From Rudaeicoccus suwonensis (GTDB lineage: Bacteria > Actinomycetota > Actinomycetes > Actinomycetales > Dermatophilaceae), in NCBI RefSeq assembly GCF_007829035.1, contig NZ_VIVQ01000004.1, positions 1 through 64,000 of the forward strand: a stretch of DNA of 64,000 bases, read 5' to 3'. Under the pieces are notes generated by a model. It made no database searches. It had not been told where the DNA came from and worked only from the letters and a program-made list of their open reading frames with translations. Shown piece by piece: positions 1-9,550 of this stretch (position 1 is the first letter of the stretch; every line of letters starts with the position of its first letter). Made by a program: the position numbers and the translations under genes.

Positions 1-1009
1 ATCCGCGCCGTTGCAACCAGCGGCTGAACGGCCAGCCTCCGCGCCTGGCGCTGTGCCGACGGAAGTCGGTGGCGACGGCGTCGACCACGGCGGGGACGCC
101 GGCCGCGGCGCACAACGCCTCGGTGAGTTCGTCGGCGGCTGACCGGTCGACGGTGACCTCGCCGTCGGCGACATGCTCGCGCAGGCGGACGACCTCGCCG
201 GTCAGATCGGCGAGGAGGCGCCGCTGGGCCGCAGTGCGCTCATGGACGACTCCCGCAAGCGCGGCTGCCACGTCTTCGACGCCGATCCCCCGCGCTGCCG
301 ACACCGCCAGAATCTCGACATCGCGCAGGCCGTCCTTGTCGAGCAGCCGGCGCAGATCATCGACGCACTCGGTGACCTGGTCGCGCGACAACCGGTCGAT
401 CTGGTTGAGCACCACCAGGCTGACCGCACGGTGGCCGGCCAGCGTGCGGATGTACTCCTCGTGCAGCACCGCGTCGGCGTACTTCTGCGGGTCGGTGACC
501 CAGACGAGCACGTCGGCGTGTTCGATCACGCGATCAGCCTCAGCGCGGTGCTGAGCGACGCGCGAGTCGAAGTCGGGCAGGTCCAGCAACAGCAGGCCGC
601 CCAAGTCACGGCCACGACGCGCGTCCAACGGCACCTGGTGGCGGCCGGCGACCTGCAGCCGGTCGAGCAACTCGTCGCTCGGCTCGTCACCCCACATCGC
701 CGCGCTCGGCACCGACGTCGTCGGTCGGCGAGCGCCGATGCGCGAAACGGGTTCTCCGACAAGGGCATTGAACAGACTGGACTTACCGCTCCCGGTTGCA
801 CCGGCCAGGGCAACCACGGTGCGCGATCCGATGTCAGCCGTGCGCGTGGCGACCTTCCGCTGCACCTCCCGAGCGCGTTCGACCTGATCGGCGGGCAGGC
901 GTCCGCCGCCGGATTCGATCGCCTCCCCCAGGGAACGGCTGCGGCGCAGCAGGTCGGTGTTGGTCACCTCACCGGACCGGATGAATCCGGTGGAGCGCGT
1001 CGTCGTCAT
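1..1009 (-). CDS. GTPase of a dynamin-like pair (3' end outside window)
   Basis: The reading frame runs off the left edge, so only the N-terminal ~336 residues are visible. A P-loop GATGSGKSS sits near residues 70-78, followed by a G3-like LLLDLPDFDS and a G4-like NQID, so this is a P-loop GTPase of the Era/dynamin-like group. The ATG at 1009 overlaps the stop of the upstream GTPase gene in an ATGA, which indicates translational coupling. Such side-by-side GTPases are common in actinobacteria and often act in membrane remodelling, but the role here is inferred from family only. Confidence 0.85.
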   Translation of the reverse strand, partial: MTTTRSTGFIRSGEVTNTDLLRRSRSLGEAIESGGGRLPADQVERAREVQRKVATRTADIGSRTVVALAGATGSGKSSLFNALVGEPVSRIGARRPTTSVPSAAMWGDEPSDELLDRLQVAGRHQVPLDARRGRDLGGLLLLDLPDFDSRVAQHRAEADRVIEHADVLVWVTDPQKYADAVLHEEYIRTLAGHRAVSLVVLNQIDRLSRDQVTECVDDLRRLLDKDGLRDVEILAVSAARGIGVEDVAAALAGVVHERTAAQRRLLADLTGEVVRLREHVADGEVTVDRSAADELTEALCAAAGVPAVVDAVATDFRRHSARRGGWPFSRWLQRRG

Positions 1010-2748
1010 CGGGCGGCCTTCACTTCGGAAATGGCAGCCCCGAGGTCGGACAGGCAACCCTCCGGGGCATATTCGTGCAGGACCGCCTCGAAGCGCGAGC
1101 CCTCGGCGGCATACAGCTCGGTCGCCCGATCGAGCAAGCGATCACGCACGCGGGCAGCCAGCGCGGCCGCGGCGGTCTCGCCGTAGACCGACTCCAACAA
1201 CCGCTGCGCGAGTATGGCGGAGCCCCCAGTCGCACCTCTGCGAGTGCCGTCGGCGCCGGCATTGGCGGAGAAGGCGACGAGCATCAGCAGCACCGACATG
1301 CCGTCGGCGCCGAACGCCACGAAACGTGGACTGAGCCTCGTGTCCCCTGCCTGGTCGCGTGCCAACCCGCGGATCTCGTCGCGCCAGGAACGCACCAGTT
1401 GGTCGACCTGATCACCGAACCCGCTTGACACCGTTGACAACTCGCTATGGGCTTCCACCAAGGCAGCGCCGCCGGGTGCAGCACGCCAGGCGCGTGCAGC
1501 GCCCAGGGCCGCTGTTTCGGCTCGCGTCACGAGCAACGCACCCAGCCCGGCCTGTAGCGCCGCACCGACCTCGTCGACGGGCTGCCGGTGGTTGCGGCCA
1601 CGGAGCATCGCCGCAACCCGGTCACGCACCGAGCCGGTCCCGCCGTCCAACTGCCTCAGGGGTTCACCGGTGCCGACATACTCCTGCCAGCGCGCGAGCG
1701 CCTCACCACGCAGCAAGGATCCGTCCCGTATGCCGACCGCAACCTGCTCGGTAGCCGCGGCATACGCCTCGTGAGCCAAACGCTGCAGGTTCTGTACGCC
1801 GTCGCGCTGCGCCTGCGCGGCGGTCATCAGATCGAGCACCCTGCCGTCGAGCGAGTCGACGGCACCTTCCAGAGTGCGACGGATCACGATCGTGCGGGCG
1901 TGCGTGTCAGCAGCCAAGGAGTTCAGCCAGCCCACAATGCGAGTGACCTCGGCACGCGGCAGCAGACCGTTGCTGCTCAACGCGGTTTCGGCGATGGCGA
2001 AGACCGGTGACTGGCCGAGGCCCTGCTCCATGAGCATCCCGGCCAGATCGGCACGCACCTCCTCCATCGCATCGAGCGGGACCCGGTCGAGCACGACCGC
2101 GACCGACGTGCCACGGACGGTCGCCTGCTGCAGCAACTGCCACGGCACCGCATCGGCGTATCGCACCGCCGTCGTCACGAACAGCCACAGGTCGGCTGCC
2201 GACAACAATTGCCTTGCCAATGTACGGTTTTCGGAGTCGACCGAATCGATGTCGGGGGCATCCAAGAGTGCAAGACCGGCGGGCACACTCTCAGAGGCGA
2301 TCAGGCGCACGGTGCCGGGGTCTCTGGTCTCGGCGGCGTCGGTCACCCGCGCCAGGCCCGGCAGCACGTGGTCCCCGGCAAACCACTCGCCGTCTGCGGG
2401 GTGGTGGATCAGCGTCGAGGCACGCGTCGTGGGCCGCAGCACGCCGCTGCGAGAGGCCTGCATGCCGACGATGGAATTGACCAGAGTCGACTTTCCAGCG
2501 CCCGTCGACCCGCCGACGACCGCCAGCAGCGGCGCGTCGAGTGCGGCAGCGCGCGGCACGACGTAGTCGTCGAGTTGGGCGAGCAGTGCAGCGCGGTCGC
2601 GTCGGAGTCGGTCGACCTTGGGCATCTGCAGCGGCAGCCGGGTGGAGTCGATGCCGTCACGAAGCGCATGCAATGCCGTCAGCAGGCGCACACCATCGAC
2701 TTCGTCCGACACCTGCACAGCATTTCGCGTCCGGAGCGGCAACGGCAA
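1006..2748 (-). CDS. Dynamin-like GTPase
   Basis: This 580-residue protein has a P-loop GGSTGAGKST at about residues 79-88 and a G3-type stretch ALLDAPDIDS near residue 166. The usual NKxD is replaced by something like VLDRVP. The long alpha-helical C-terminal half has a hydrophobic segment (MSVLLMLVAFSANAGADG), consistent with a membrane-associated dynamin-type protein. It is the first gene of a two-gene unit and overlaps the next GTPase by 4 nt. It starts about 80 bp from a tRNA gene on the other strand. A start slightly downstream is possible. Confidence 0.85.
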   Translation of the reverse strand: MPLPLRTRNAVQVSDEVDGVRLLTALHALRDGIDSTRLPLQMPKVDRLRRDRAALLAQLDDYVVPRAAALDAPLLAVVGGSTGAGKSTLVNSIVGMQASRSGVLRPTTRASTLIHHPADGEWFAGDHVLPGLARVTDAAETRDPGTVRLIASESVPAGLALLDAPDIDSVDSENRTLARQLLSAADLWLFVTTAVRYADAVPWQLLQQATVRGTSVAVVLDRVPLDAMEEVRADLAGMLMEQGLGQSPVFAIAETALSSNGLLPRAEVTRIVGWLNSLAADTHARTIVIRRTLEGAVDSLDGRVLDLMTAAQAQRDGVQNLQRLAHEAYAAATEQVAVGIRDGSLLRGEALARWQEYVGTGEPLRQLDGGTGSVRDRVAAMLRGRNHRQPVDEVGAALQAGLGALLVTRAETAALGAARAWRAAPGGAALVEAHSELSTVSSGFGDQVDQLVRSWRDEIRGLARDQAGDTRLSPRFVAFGADGMSVLLMLVAFSANAGADGTRRGATGGSAILAQRLLESVYGETAAAALAARVRDRLLDRATELYAAEGSRFEAVLHEYAPEGCLSDLGAAISEVKAAR

Positions 2749-2829
2749 CTTCAGGGCCGACGGGATGCCTGCGACATCAGCCTCGCGGGTCGCCTTAGAC
2801 TGAACTTCGCCGCCGTGGCGGCCGTGTCC

Positions 2830-2903
<74 letters not shown>

Positions 2904-3031
2904 CTCATCAGCCCCCTGACCTGCAGTGATGCAGGTCAGGGCACCGTCACCAGAGCTGCCGATCATCACAATGTCTACCGGCCGTATGGCGATCGGCCGA
3001 TCCGGACCCACTGTTGTCAGCACGTGCCCGC

Positions 3032-3910
3032 TCAGGTGCGGGCAGTCGCGCGCCCGAGTCCGGCGCGTGCTGCTCGGCGGACGTCCTCCGTCAGCGCGGT
3101 GAGGGCTGTGCCCTCCAACCGCCACCGCTGCCAGAACAGCGGCACGTCGAGATGGCGACTGCCCGGCAGCGGCGCCACCTCACCGGCCGCCACACCGGAC
3201 TTCAATTGGCCTTCCGGGAGCATGCCCCAGCCCAGACCGCACCGGATCGCCTCGTAGTAGTCGGCGGCGCTCGGGATCCGGTGCACGATCACCGGAGGGT
3301 TGGCTCGGATGGCGGCATCCTGCAAGTGGTCCTTCTCATTGAAGACGACGACGGGCATCCGCGCGCGGTCCACTCCCTTGCCGCGGCGATACCGCTCGAT
3401 GAGGTCTGGAGCAGCGGCGGGCCGGTAACGCAACGAGCCGAGCGGCTCGACGACGCACCCCTGCACCGGCTGCGGCTCGGCCGTCACTGCCGCGAGCACC
3501 TCACCTCTGCGCAGCAATTCGTCGGAATACGCCTGGTCCTCGATGTGCAGCCGCAACGCGGTGCCACCGCGTTCGGCGACGGCTGCCAGCACCGGCCGAA
3601 ACCACGTCGCCAGCGAGTCCGCGTTGACGACCACGGCGAGTTCGACGACACCGTCACTGTCGAGTTCGGCCGCGGCCTCATCGTCCAACAGGCGCAACTG
3701 ACGTGCCAGTCGCAGCACCGGTTCACCCGCATCGGTCACGCCGACCGGCGTGGTGCGGCGCACGAGCACCTGACCGGCGGCGGCTTCCAGCGCACGCACC
3801 CGCTGGCTCACGGCGCTCGGCGTCAGGTGCAGCCGGCGTGCTGCCGCGTCGAAGGTGCCCTCCTCGACGATCACCCGGAGGGTCTCAAGCTGAGCATGAT
3901 CGAAGCGCAT
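3032..3910 (-). CDS. lysG: LysR-type regulator, LysG/ArgP family
   Basis: I chose the ATG at 3910 (MRFDHAQLETLRVIV) because the family's winged helix starts there; the frame stays open for another 140 codons upstream without homologous sequence. The result is 292 residues, the normal LysR size. The N-terminal HTH reads DAAARRLHLTPSAVSQRVRALE. The rest is a LysR effector-binding domain. It is divergent from a LysE-type exporter, the classic arrangement in which LysG activates lysE when basic amino acids accumulate. ArgP/LysG assignment is by family and context. Confidence 0.88.
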   Translation of the reverse strand: MRFDHAQLETLRVIVEEGTFDAAARRLHLTPSAVSQRVRALEAAAGQVLVRRTTPVGVTDAGEPVLRLARQLRLLDDEAAAELDSDGVVELAVVVNADSLATWFRPVLAAVAERGGTALRLHIEDQAYSDELLRRGEVLAAVTAEPQPVQGCVVEPLGSLRYRPAAAPDLIERYRRGKGVDRARMPVVVFNEKDHLQDAAIRANPPVIVHRIPSAADYYEAIRCGLGWGMLPEGQLKSGVAAGEVAPLPGSRHLDVPLFWQRWRLEGTALTALTEDVRRAARAGLGRATART

Positions 3911-3989
3911 CGCACCAGTGAAGCAGTATTTCAGATGCTGTAAAAACATTCGCTGGTCTGATGTATGAATCCGAGCACAGAATCGTCGG
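3911..3989. promoter_or_regulatory. lysG-lysE divergent promoter region
   Basis: This 79-bp intergenic stretch is AT-richer than its flanks and separates the LysR-type regulator from the exporter it most likely controls. A TATGAAT-like -10 lies near 3963-3969 on the plus strand. LysR proteins normally bind such a gap; I cannot define the operator precisely. Confidence 0.5.
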
Positions 3990-4598
3990 ATGATCGCCGC
4001 TGCCGTCGCCGGATTTCTCACGGGCCTGTCGTTGATCCTGCCCATCGGTGCCCAGAACGCGCACGTGCTCCGCCAGGGAATGCTGCGAGCGCACACCGGC
4101 TCGGTCGTTGTCGTCTGCGCCGCCTCCGACCTCGTGCTGATCGCTGTGGGAGCCGCCGGAGTGGGCACTGCCGTCGAGCACGCGGGCTGGCTGCTGGAAG
4201 CAGCCCGGTGGTTCGGCGTCGCCTTCCTCACCTGGTACGCCATCGGCGCGTTACGTCGCGCGGCCGGCACCGAACACCTCGTCGCGGCCGAGGAGGTCGC
4301 CACCTCACGACGCCGCGTGGTCGGCCGCACTCTGGCGCTGACCTGGCTGAACCCGCACGTCTATCTCGACACCGTGCTGCTGCTCGGCTCGCTCGCCGCC
4401 ACCCACACCGACGTCGCGGGCGGTCAATGGTGGTTCGCCGCGGGCGCCGGGGTCGCCAGCATCGCGTGGTTCACCACCCTCGGGTTCGGCTCCCGCGCCC
4501 TGTCTCCCCTGCTGGCCCGGCCCAACTCATGGCGGGTGCTCGAAGTATTCGTAGCAGCGACAATGCTTTTCGTCGCCGTCCGTCTCGCCCTCGAGTGA
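3990..4598 (+). CDS. lysE: LysE/ArgO-family amino-acid exporter
   Basis: The 202-residue membrane protein begins with the family signature FLTGLSLILPIGAQNAHVLRQG and has about six hydrophobic segments, the usual LysE/ArgO size and topology. LysE proteins export L-lysine and L-arginine (or canavanine) across the cytoplasmic membrane. The divergent lysG-type regulator supports substrate-induced expression. The exact substrate cannot be read from sequence. Confidence 0.9.
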   Translation: MIAAAVAGFLTGLSLILPIGAQNAHVLRQGMLRAHTGSVVVVCAASDLVLIAVGAAGVGTAVEHAGWLLEAARWFGVAFLTWYAIGALRRAAGTEHLVAAEEVATSRRRVVGRTLALTWLNPHVYLDTVLLLGSLAATHTDVAGGQWWFAAGAGVASIAWFTTLGFGSRALSPLLARPNSWRVLEVFVAATMLFVAVRLALE

Positions 4599-4652
4599 GC
4601 TCAATCGTGCATCCGTATGACGCCGCCCGCCGTGATGTCTCACGGTCGAGGC

Positions 4653-5858
4653 TCACCGACCGGCTTGCTCCGCACGGTCGACGTAATAGCGGTAGAGCGC
4701 CGTGTCGAGGAACTGCGTGCGTCGCTCGCCGACCAGCGCCAGCAGCTGCAGCTCGGTCTGCACAGTTCGCCGGTCGTGCTGGCCGCGGTGCAACCGCGCC
4801 TGGATCATGGCCAACTCGCTGCCGGCCTCCTGGAACTCCCGCATCTCACGCTGCGCCTGTTTGCCACCGTGCCGTTCGGCCCACGCCTCGGCATACCGAC
4901 GCTCACGTACCGATGCCAGCATCTGGACCTCCTGCGGCGTGAGGAGTCCGCGATCGACATACGTGCCGAGATGTATGCCGATCATCCGGCCTTCGTGCCG
5001 TCGCGCGAGGACGATCAGCGTCATGAACCCGACGAACAGCGGCAGCTGCAAGGCGATGTAGAAGATGAGCCAGCCGCGCTGCGAAAGCACCGCGCCGACG
5101 TTCCACAGGAAGTGCAGGCCGACCGCTGCCGACCAGCCGACGACGGGCGCGCCGATCCGCAACCACCAGCGGGCCGTCGTGACGGCGACGCCGATGCCGA
5201 TGCCCGTGCAGATCGTGAACATCGGGTGGGCGAACGGGCTCATCACCACACGCACCAGGAAGGTCGAGAAGAGTCCGCGGTCCCCGGAGTCGGCGTAACC
5301 GCCGGCCAGATAGACGATGTCCTCGACGGCCGCGAAACCCGCCGCGCTGAGGCCGGCGTAGACCATCCCGTCGACGATGCCGTCGACCTCACGACGACGC
5401 CACAGCAACAGCAGCAGCGGCCCCAGGGCCTTCATGGATTCCTCGACCACGGGCGCCACGAAGACGGCGGCTCCGGTGTTCTGCGTGTGTGTGGGGTCGA
5501 ACAGGTAGCTGCCGACGTCGTTGAGCACGACCGCGCCCAACGTTGCGATGCACGCACCCCACGCGAAGGCGCAGATGAGCATCCAGGTCGGCTCACGCTC
5601 GAACCTGTCCAGCCAGAGGAAGACCGGCACCACGATGCCCACGACGACCAGCGACAGCACGAAGCCGAAGACGGTCGCCGTCACTCCCGATCGGCTGCCG
5701 GTGATGAGCAGCATGGCGACGCCACCGCAGCCGAAGAAGACAATGCCCAGCGCGATGAACAGCCACTTGCGCAGGACGGGTCGCCTGTCGGCACGCGGCA
5801 CCAGAAGGACACCGCGCCCCCGATGCGACCCCGAAGGAGCCGGTTCGACCGACGACAT
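4653..5858 (-). CDS. PrsW-family intramembrane metalloprotease
   Basis: The protein has about 401 residues from the ATG at 5858 (MSSVEPAPSG); a TTG eight codons upstream is possible but less likely. Several transmembrane helices carry the PrsW motifs: VVEESMKALG (EE..K), GFAAVEDIVYL (E) and VGLHFLWNVGA (H..WN). PrsW proteins cleave membrane substrates such as anti-sigma factors, or act as CAAX-like membrane proteases. A soluble C-terminal region of about 100 residues, rich in charged helices, follows the membrane domain. It is divergent from oligoribonuclease. Confidence 0.85.
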   Translation of the reverse strand: MSSVEPAPSGSHRGRGVLLVPRADRRPVLRKWLFIALGIVFFGCGGVAMLLITGSRSGVTATVFGFVLSLVVVGIVVPVFLWLDRFEREPTWMLICAFAWGACIATLGAVVLNDVGSYLFDPTHTQNTGAAVFVAPVVEESMKALGPLLLLLWRRREVDGIVDGMVYAGLSAAGFAAVEDIVYLAGGYADSGDRGLFSTFLVRVVMSPFAHPMFTICTGIGIGVAVTTARWWLRIGAPVVGWSAAVGLHFLWNVGAVLSQRGWLIFYIALQLPLFVGFMTLIVLARRHEGRMIGIHLGTYVDRGLLTPQEVQMLASVRERRYAEAWAERHGGKQAQREMREFQEAGSELAMIQARLHRGQHDRRTVQTELQLLALVGERRTQFLDTALYRYYVDRAEQAGR

Positions 5859-5945
5859 CACGCACCGAACCTTATGCTGCAAAACCTCGCACGCCCTGCA
5901 TCCGACCTGCCGATCGGCGGGTCCCAGCGCCTACAGTGTCTGATC

Positions 5946-6563
5946 GTGACTGACGACAAGGCAACCACTGACCGCATCATCTGGATCGACTGTGAGATGA
6001 CAGGGCTGAGCCTGACCGACGACGCCCTGATCGAGGTGGCCGCGCTGGTCACCGACTTCAATCTGAACCAGCTCGGCGACGGTGTCGAGGTCGTCATCCG
6101 ACCTTCTGACGAGGCTCTGGCGCAGATGGACGAGTTCGTGCAGAACATGCACACCACCAGCGGGCTGCTAGACGAACTCGCGTCCGGTATGACGATGGCC
6201 GACGCGCAGGAGCAGGTTCTGGCATACATCCGCGAATTCGCTCCGGAGGCCGGCAGGTGGCCGCTGGGCGGCAACACCGTCGCCACCGACCGGGGGTTCC
6301 TGGCCCGCGACATGCCCGAACTCGAGGCGCACCTGCACTACCGGATCATCGACGTCTCGTCGGTCAAGGAACTGTCGCGCCGGTGGTACCCCCGTGCGTA
6401 CTTCAACGCCCCCGCCAAGCACGGTGGCCACCGCGCACTGGCCGACATCCGTGAGTCGATCGACGAGTTGCGCTACTACCGCGAGGCCGTCTTTGTGCCG
6501 CAGCCCGGTGTCGACACCAACACCGCCAGGGCGATCGCGACGAAATACTCCTCGCCGGAGTGA
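5946..6563 (+). CDS. orn: Oligoribonuclease
   Basis: Orn degrades 2-5 nt RNA oligomers (and pGpG) to mononucleotides in the cytoplasm. The 205-residue product from the GTG at 5946 shows all DEDDh motifs: WIDCEMTGLSL (D, E), NTVATDRGFLARDMPELEAH (D) and KHGGHRALADIRESIDEL (H...D). Length and motifs match the family closely. The gene stands alone and is followed by tRNA-His. Confidence 0.96.
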   Translation: MTDDKATTDRIIWIDCEMTGLSLTDDALIEVAALVTDFNLNQLGDGVEVVIRPSDEALAQMDEFVQNMHTTSGLLDELASGMTMADAQEQVLAYIREFAPEAGRWPLGGNTVATDRGFLARDMPELEAHLHYRIIDVSSVKELSRRWYPRAYFNAPAKHGGHRALADIRESIDELRYYREAVFVPQPGVDTNTARAIATKYSSPE

Positions 6564-6654
6564 CCGTTCGCTGCGCACCGCGCAGGGTGGTCAAGAGCAC
6601 CCTCAGGCAGCCTGTACGATGGTCCGCGCTGCCTCCTGCGGGAGCGCACGCATG

Positions 6655-6730
6655 GTGGGTGTAGCTCAGCTGGTAGAGCGTCGCGTTGTGGTCGCGAATG
6701 TCGCGGGTTCAAGTCCCGTCACTCACCCCA
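6655..6730 (+). tRNA. tRNA-His (anticodon GTG)
   Basis: Acceptor GTGGGTG (6655-6661) pairs with CACTCAC (6720-6726). The anticodon loop is TTGTGGT. The discriminator is C6727 and the base before the acceptor is G6654, which supply the G-1:C73 pair diagnostic of tRNA-His. CCA (6728-6730) is encoded. Confidence 0.95.
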
Positions 6731-6736
6731 TGCGAA

Positions 6737-6767
6737 AAGCCCCGGATACCGTTGGTATCCGGGGCTT
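6737..6767 (+). terminator. Hairpin terminator after tRNA-His
   Basis: A 14-bp perfect inverted repeat (AAGCCCCGGATACC/GGTATCCGGGGCTT) with a 3-nt loop lies 6 nt after the tRNA. There is no long T tract, as is common in high-GC actinobacteria. Confidence 0.8.
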
Positions 6768-6856
6768 ATCGCTGTCATGGTCCATTTTCGGCAGGCGCAC
6801 GTAACCGTAAATTTGCGGATATGCGCACCTGCCGGAGTGTTCGGACTCGGCGCCGC

Positions 6857-8632
6857 TCAGCGACGGCGTGCGGCATACCAGGCGTCCCGGCGACGCTTCT
6901 GCTCCGCAGCGATCTCCTGACTCAGGGCACTCGGCTGGGGCCGGACGGCACTGCTCGCGGACACGTCGGCGGCGGCGTGCTCGGACACGGACTTACCCGC
7001 TCCTGCTCTCGTGCCGGATGTCGTTGCCGCGGCTGTTTTGTCGCTCTTGCGCGACAGCATCGCGTGGAATCGCGAGCGCCGCTCGGCGCGCTCGGCGGTG
7101 ACGGCGTCGCGTTCGGCGCTGACCGGCGGATCGTACTGAGCACGCATACGCTCGACGGCATCCCAGCGCTCCTGCCGGGTCAGGTGCTCCTCCGCCTCTT
7201 TGCGGGCCTGCTCGGCCTTGTGCTCGCGCTCCTGCTGCTCCTTGCGGACCTTGGCCTCCTGCCGGTCCAACCGGTCACGCACCTTGCGCTTCTGCGTCGC
7301 CTCCAGCAACGCGGCATCGCGGCGGCGCAGCCGGGCCTCCTCGATTGCCGCCTCGTCGGTCTGCGGGTCGTATGTCACGGTGCGTCCAGCCTTTCGGTCG
7401 TGCGAGGTGAGCAGTGCGGAGCCGCCGGGCCGCGGCGTGGTGGCATCCCTCGGCCCCACCAAAGCGACCTGCCCGTCGGCGACTGCGTCCGGATCATTGT
7501 CGCGCCCGCCCCGCACCAGCGCGGCATGGCCCGCCGCCCGTGCTGGACGGCCATAGGTCGCAGCCGCCTCGGGGCCGGCCGCCTGCCGCAGTGCCTGCAA
7601 GCGCAACTCGTGGGCTGCGTCATACAGCTCGGCAGCCTTGACCTGCTTCTTTGCGAAATTCCCGGAGTCCTTGGGCGGCAACAGGATCAGCTCTTCGGCG
7701 GGCAGACCGGACTTCAACTGACGTGTGCGCAGCAGTTCGGCGTCCACCTCGGCACCGAAGAGCATCGCGATGTTCGTGACATAGAGCCACAGCATGAACA
7801 TGACGGCGCCGGCCATCGCGCCATACGTCTTCTGGTAGCTCGCGCCCTTGGTGAGACCGAAGTAGGTGACCAGCGCGAAGGAAGCGACCACCCACACCAC
7901 GAAGCCGATGAACGCCCCCCAACTGGCCAGCGACCGGGCGCTCTTGCGCACGTTCGGCGTGGTCCAGTAGAGCAAGCCGATGATCAGCACGACGATGGCG
8001 ACGACGAAGGGCCACTTCGCGATGTCCCAGATGTCGACGGCTCGACTGGGGATGCCGACCTGAGCCGCGATCGACGAGGCGACCTTTCCGGTCGTGACCA
8101 GCGCGAACATCGCGATGATGATCAGCACCATGTCCACGAAGGTCACGAACAGGAAGAACGGCTTGCGCCGCCAGGTCGGACGACCCTCCTGGATCTCATA
8201 GATCTGGTTGAGCGCCTGGCCGAATCCGTTCACATAACCCGACGCCGACCACAGTGCGCCGAGGATGCCGACCGCCAATGCGATGCCACCACCGCCGGTG
8301 GTGTTGACGCTGTCGATGAACGACCTGATGTTGACGATGAGCGAGTCGTTCTCCGGCTTGCCCATGATGTTCGCCACGATCGTGATGATGCTGTTCGTGG
8401 TCTGCTTGCCGTTGCCGAAGATGTTGATGAGCGACAGCAACGCGATCAGCCCGGGGAACAGCGACTGCAGCGAGTAATAGGTCAGCGCTGCTGCCTTGGT
8501 GGTGCACTGGTCGCTGGAGAACTTGCCGGTGGCACGTTTGAGAGCCACCTTCCAGTCCGGTTTGGCGGGTGCATCGGGCACGTCTTCGGCCGGACGTTCG
8601 ACGTCGTCGTCCAGCAGTTGCAGCAGCGTCAT
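6857..8632 (-). CDS. YihY/BrkB-family membrane protein with long charged tail
   Basis: Residues ~30-320 form the YihY/virulence factor BrkB domain: about six transmembrane helices, with the family feature AAALTYYSLQSLFPGLIALL near the first helix. From about residue 330 to 591 the protein is soluble and very rich in Arg, Ala, Glu and Lys, with a predicted coiled-coil stretch (EARLRRRDAALLEATQKRK). That tail is much longer than in typical members of ~300-400 residues. The function of this family is unsettled; older RNase BN annotation is wrong for it. Confidence 0.85.
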   Translation of the reverse strand: MTLLQLLDDDVERPAEDVPDAPAKPDWKVALKRATGKFSSDQCTTKAAALTYYSLQSLFPGLIALLSLINIFGNGKQTTNSIITIVANIMGKPENDSLIVNIRSFIDSVNTTGGGGIALAVGILGALWSASGYVNGFGQALNQIYEIQEGRPTWRRKPFFLFVTFVDMVLIIIAMFALVTTGKVASSIAAQVGIPSRAVDIWDIAKWPFVVAIVVLIIGLLYWTTPNVRKSARSLASWGAFIGFVVWVVASFALVTYFGLTKGASYQKTYGAMAGAVMFMLWLYVTNIAMLFGAEVDAELLRTRQLKSGLPAEELILLPPKDSGNFAKKQVKAAELYDAAHELRLQALRQAAGPEAAATYGRPARAAGHAALVRGGRDNDPDAVADGQVALVGPRDATTPRPGGSALLTSHDRKAGRTVTYDPQTDEAAIEEARLRRRDAALLEATQKRKVRDRLDRQEAKVRKEQQEREHKAEQARKEAEEHLTRQERWDAVERMRAQYDPPVSAERDAVTAERAERRSRFHAMLSRKSDKTAAATTSGTRAGAGKSVSEHAAADVSASSAVRPQPSALSQEIAAEQKRRRDAWYAARRR

Positions 8633-8793
8633 ACGTGCTCATCCTTCGGTCGGGACGGGTGCTTGGTGTTCCGGCGCTCTTGTGATGAAACCTAGCGCGG
8701 ACGCGGCGAACAGGGACTCACAGCAGCGGGTGAGGGGGTTGGGCCAGCCGATTTTTGGTCTGCCGCACCTGCCTGCTAATGTCTTCCCTCGTT

Positions 8794-8869
<76 letters not shown>

Positions 8870-8876
8870 AGCACGG

Positions 8877-8907
8877 AAGGCCCGGATCACTGTGTGGTCC
8901 GGGCCTT
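8877..8907 (+). terminator. Hairpin terminator after tRNA-Lys
   Basis: A 14-bp stem (AAGGCCCGGATCAC/GTGGTCCGGGCCTT, one T-G wobble) lies 7 nt after the encoded CCA and ends in TTT. It also faces the 3' end of the lipoprotein gene and could serve both strands. Confidence 0.8.
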
Positions 8908-8987
8908 TCGCACACGTATGACGATCCGTCGCCGTGGTGCCGCTGTCCAGTTGCACGCCGGTCTCGTCGGCTGCCGCGACAGCGGTT

Positions 8988-9449
8988 TCAGGACGTCGGC
9001 AGCGTGAAGGTGCGGGGCACGGCCTTGGTGGTCGGAGTGATCGTCAGCTCGGTGAACAGCAGGCCTGCGGCCGTGTGCGTGGGCTTGGACAGGGTCAGGC
9101 TCACGGGCCCCAGGTCGTGGGTGCCCTTCACGTAAGTGCACACGGGCGAGCAGTCCTTGCCCATCAGCGTGCCGGAGCCGATGCCGTCGTCGGCATCCCA
9201 GGCGCTCCACTGGACGTCCTGGATCTGCTGCGTGCCACCCACACAGGACAGGTCGATCGTCGCAGGCAACTGTGCCGACTTCGCGGCGGCGGCGCCGGTG
9301 CAGGTCACGGAGGGCAGTCCCGCAGCCGAACTCGCGGCGCCCGCAGGTACCGAGGACTGCGACGATCCTGAGCCCGAACTGCCGCATCCGGCAAGCAACA
9401 TGGCGGCGGCCGCGACGGACAGGCTTCGGCGAAGGACTCGAGTGCGCAT
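8988..9449 (-). CDS. Small secreted lipoprotein, unknown function
   Basis: The product is 153 residues from the ATG at 9449. MRTRVLRRSLSVAAAAMLLA is a signal peptide that ends in a lipobox LAGC, followed by a Ser/Gly-rich linker. The mature domain has four further Cys residues, spaced as if in two disulphides, and resembles DUF4232-type actinobacterial lipoproteins. The assignment to that family is tentative. It should be anchored on the outer face of the membrane. Divergent from tdh. Confidence 0.75.
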   Translation of the reverse strand: MRTRVLRRSLSVAAAAMLLAGCGSSGSGSSQSSVPAGAASSAAGLPSVTCTGAAAAKSAQLPATIDLSCVGGTQQIQDVQWSAWDADDGIGSGTLMGKDCSPVCTYVKGTHDLGPVSLTLSKPTHTAAGLLFTELTITPTTKAVPRTFTLPTS

Positions 9450-9550
9450 CGAAGCGAACTCTTTACCCGCGCGGCATGGCGAGTCAAACCGGCCTGCGCC
9501 ATACCGACCCCACGGCGAGGTCCCAGGGAGCGCCGGGCAGACTGAGATCT

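Noticed and set aside
3911-4330. Extended N-terminus of the LysR regulator
   Set aside because: It would overlap the divergent exporter gene and lacks LysR sequence; the HTH begins right after ATG 3910.
4617-5945. N-terminal extension of the oligoribonuclease frame
   Set aside because: The frame is open but antisense to the PrsW gene; homology to Orn begins only at GTG 5946.
6686-8695. 669-codon open frame on the plus strand
   Set aside because: Starts inside tRNA-His and is antisense to the YihY-family gene.
9272-9550. Longer start for threonine dehydrogenase
   Set aside because: The upstream part is antisense to the lipoprotein and Arg-rich; the family N-terminus fits GTG 9551.
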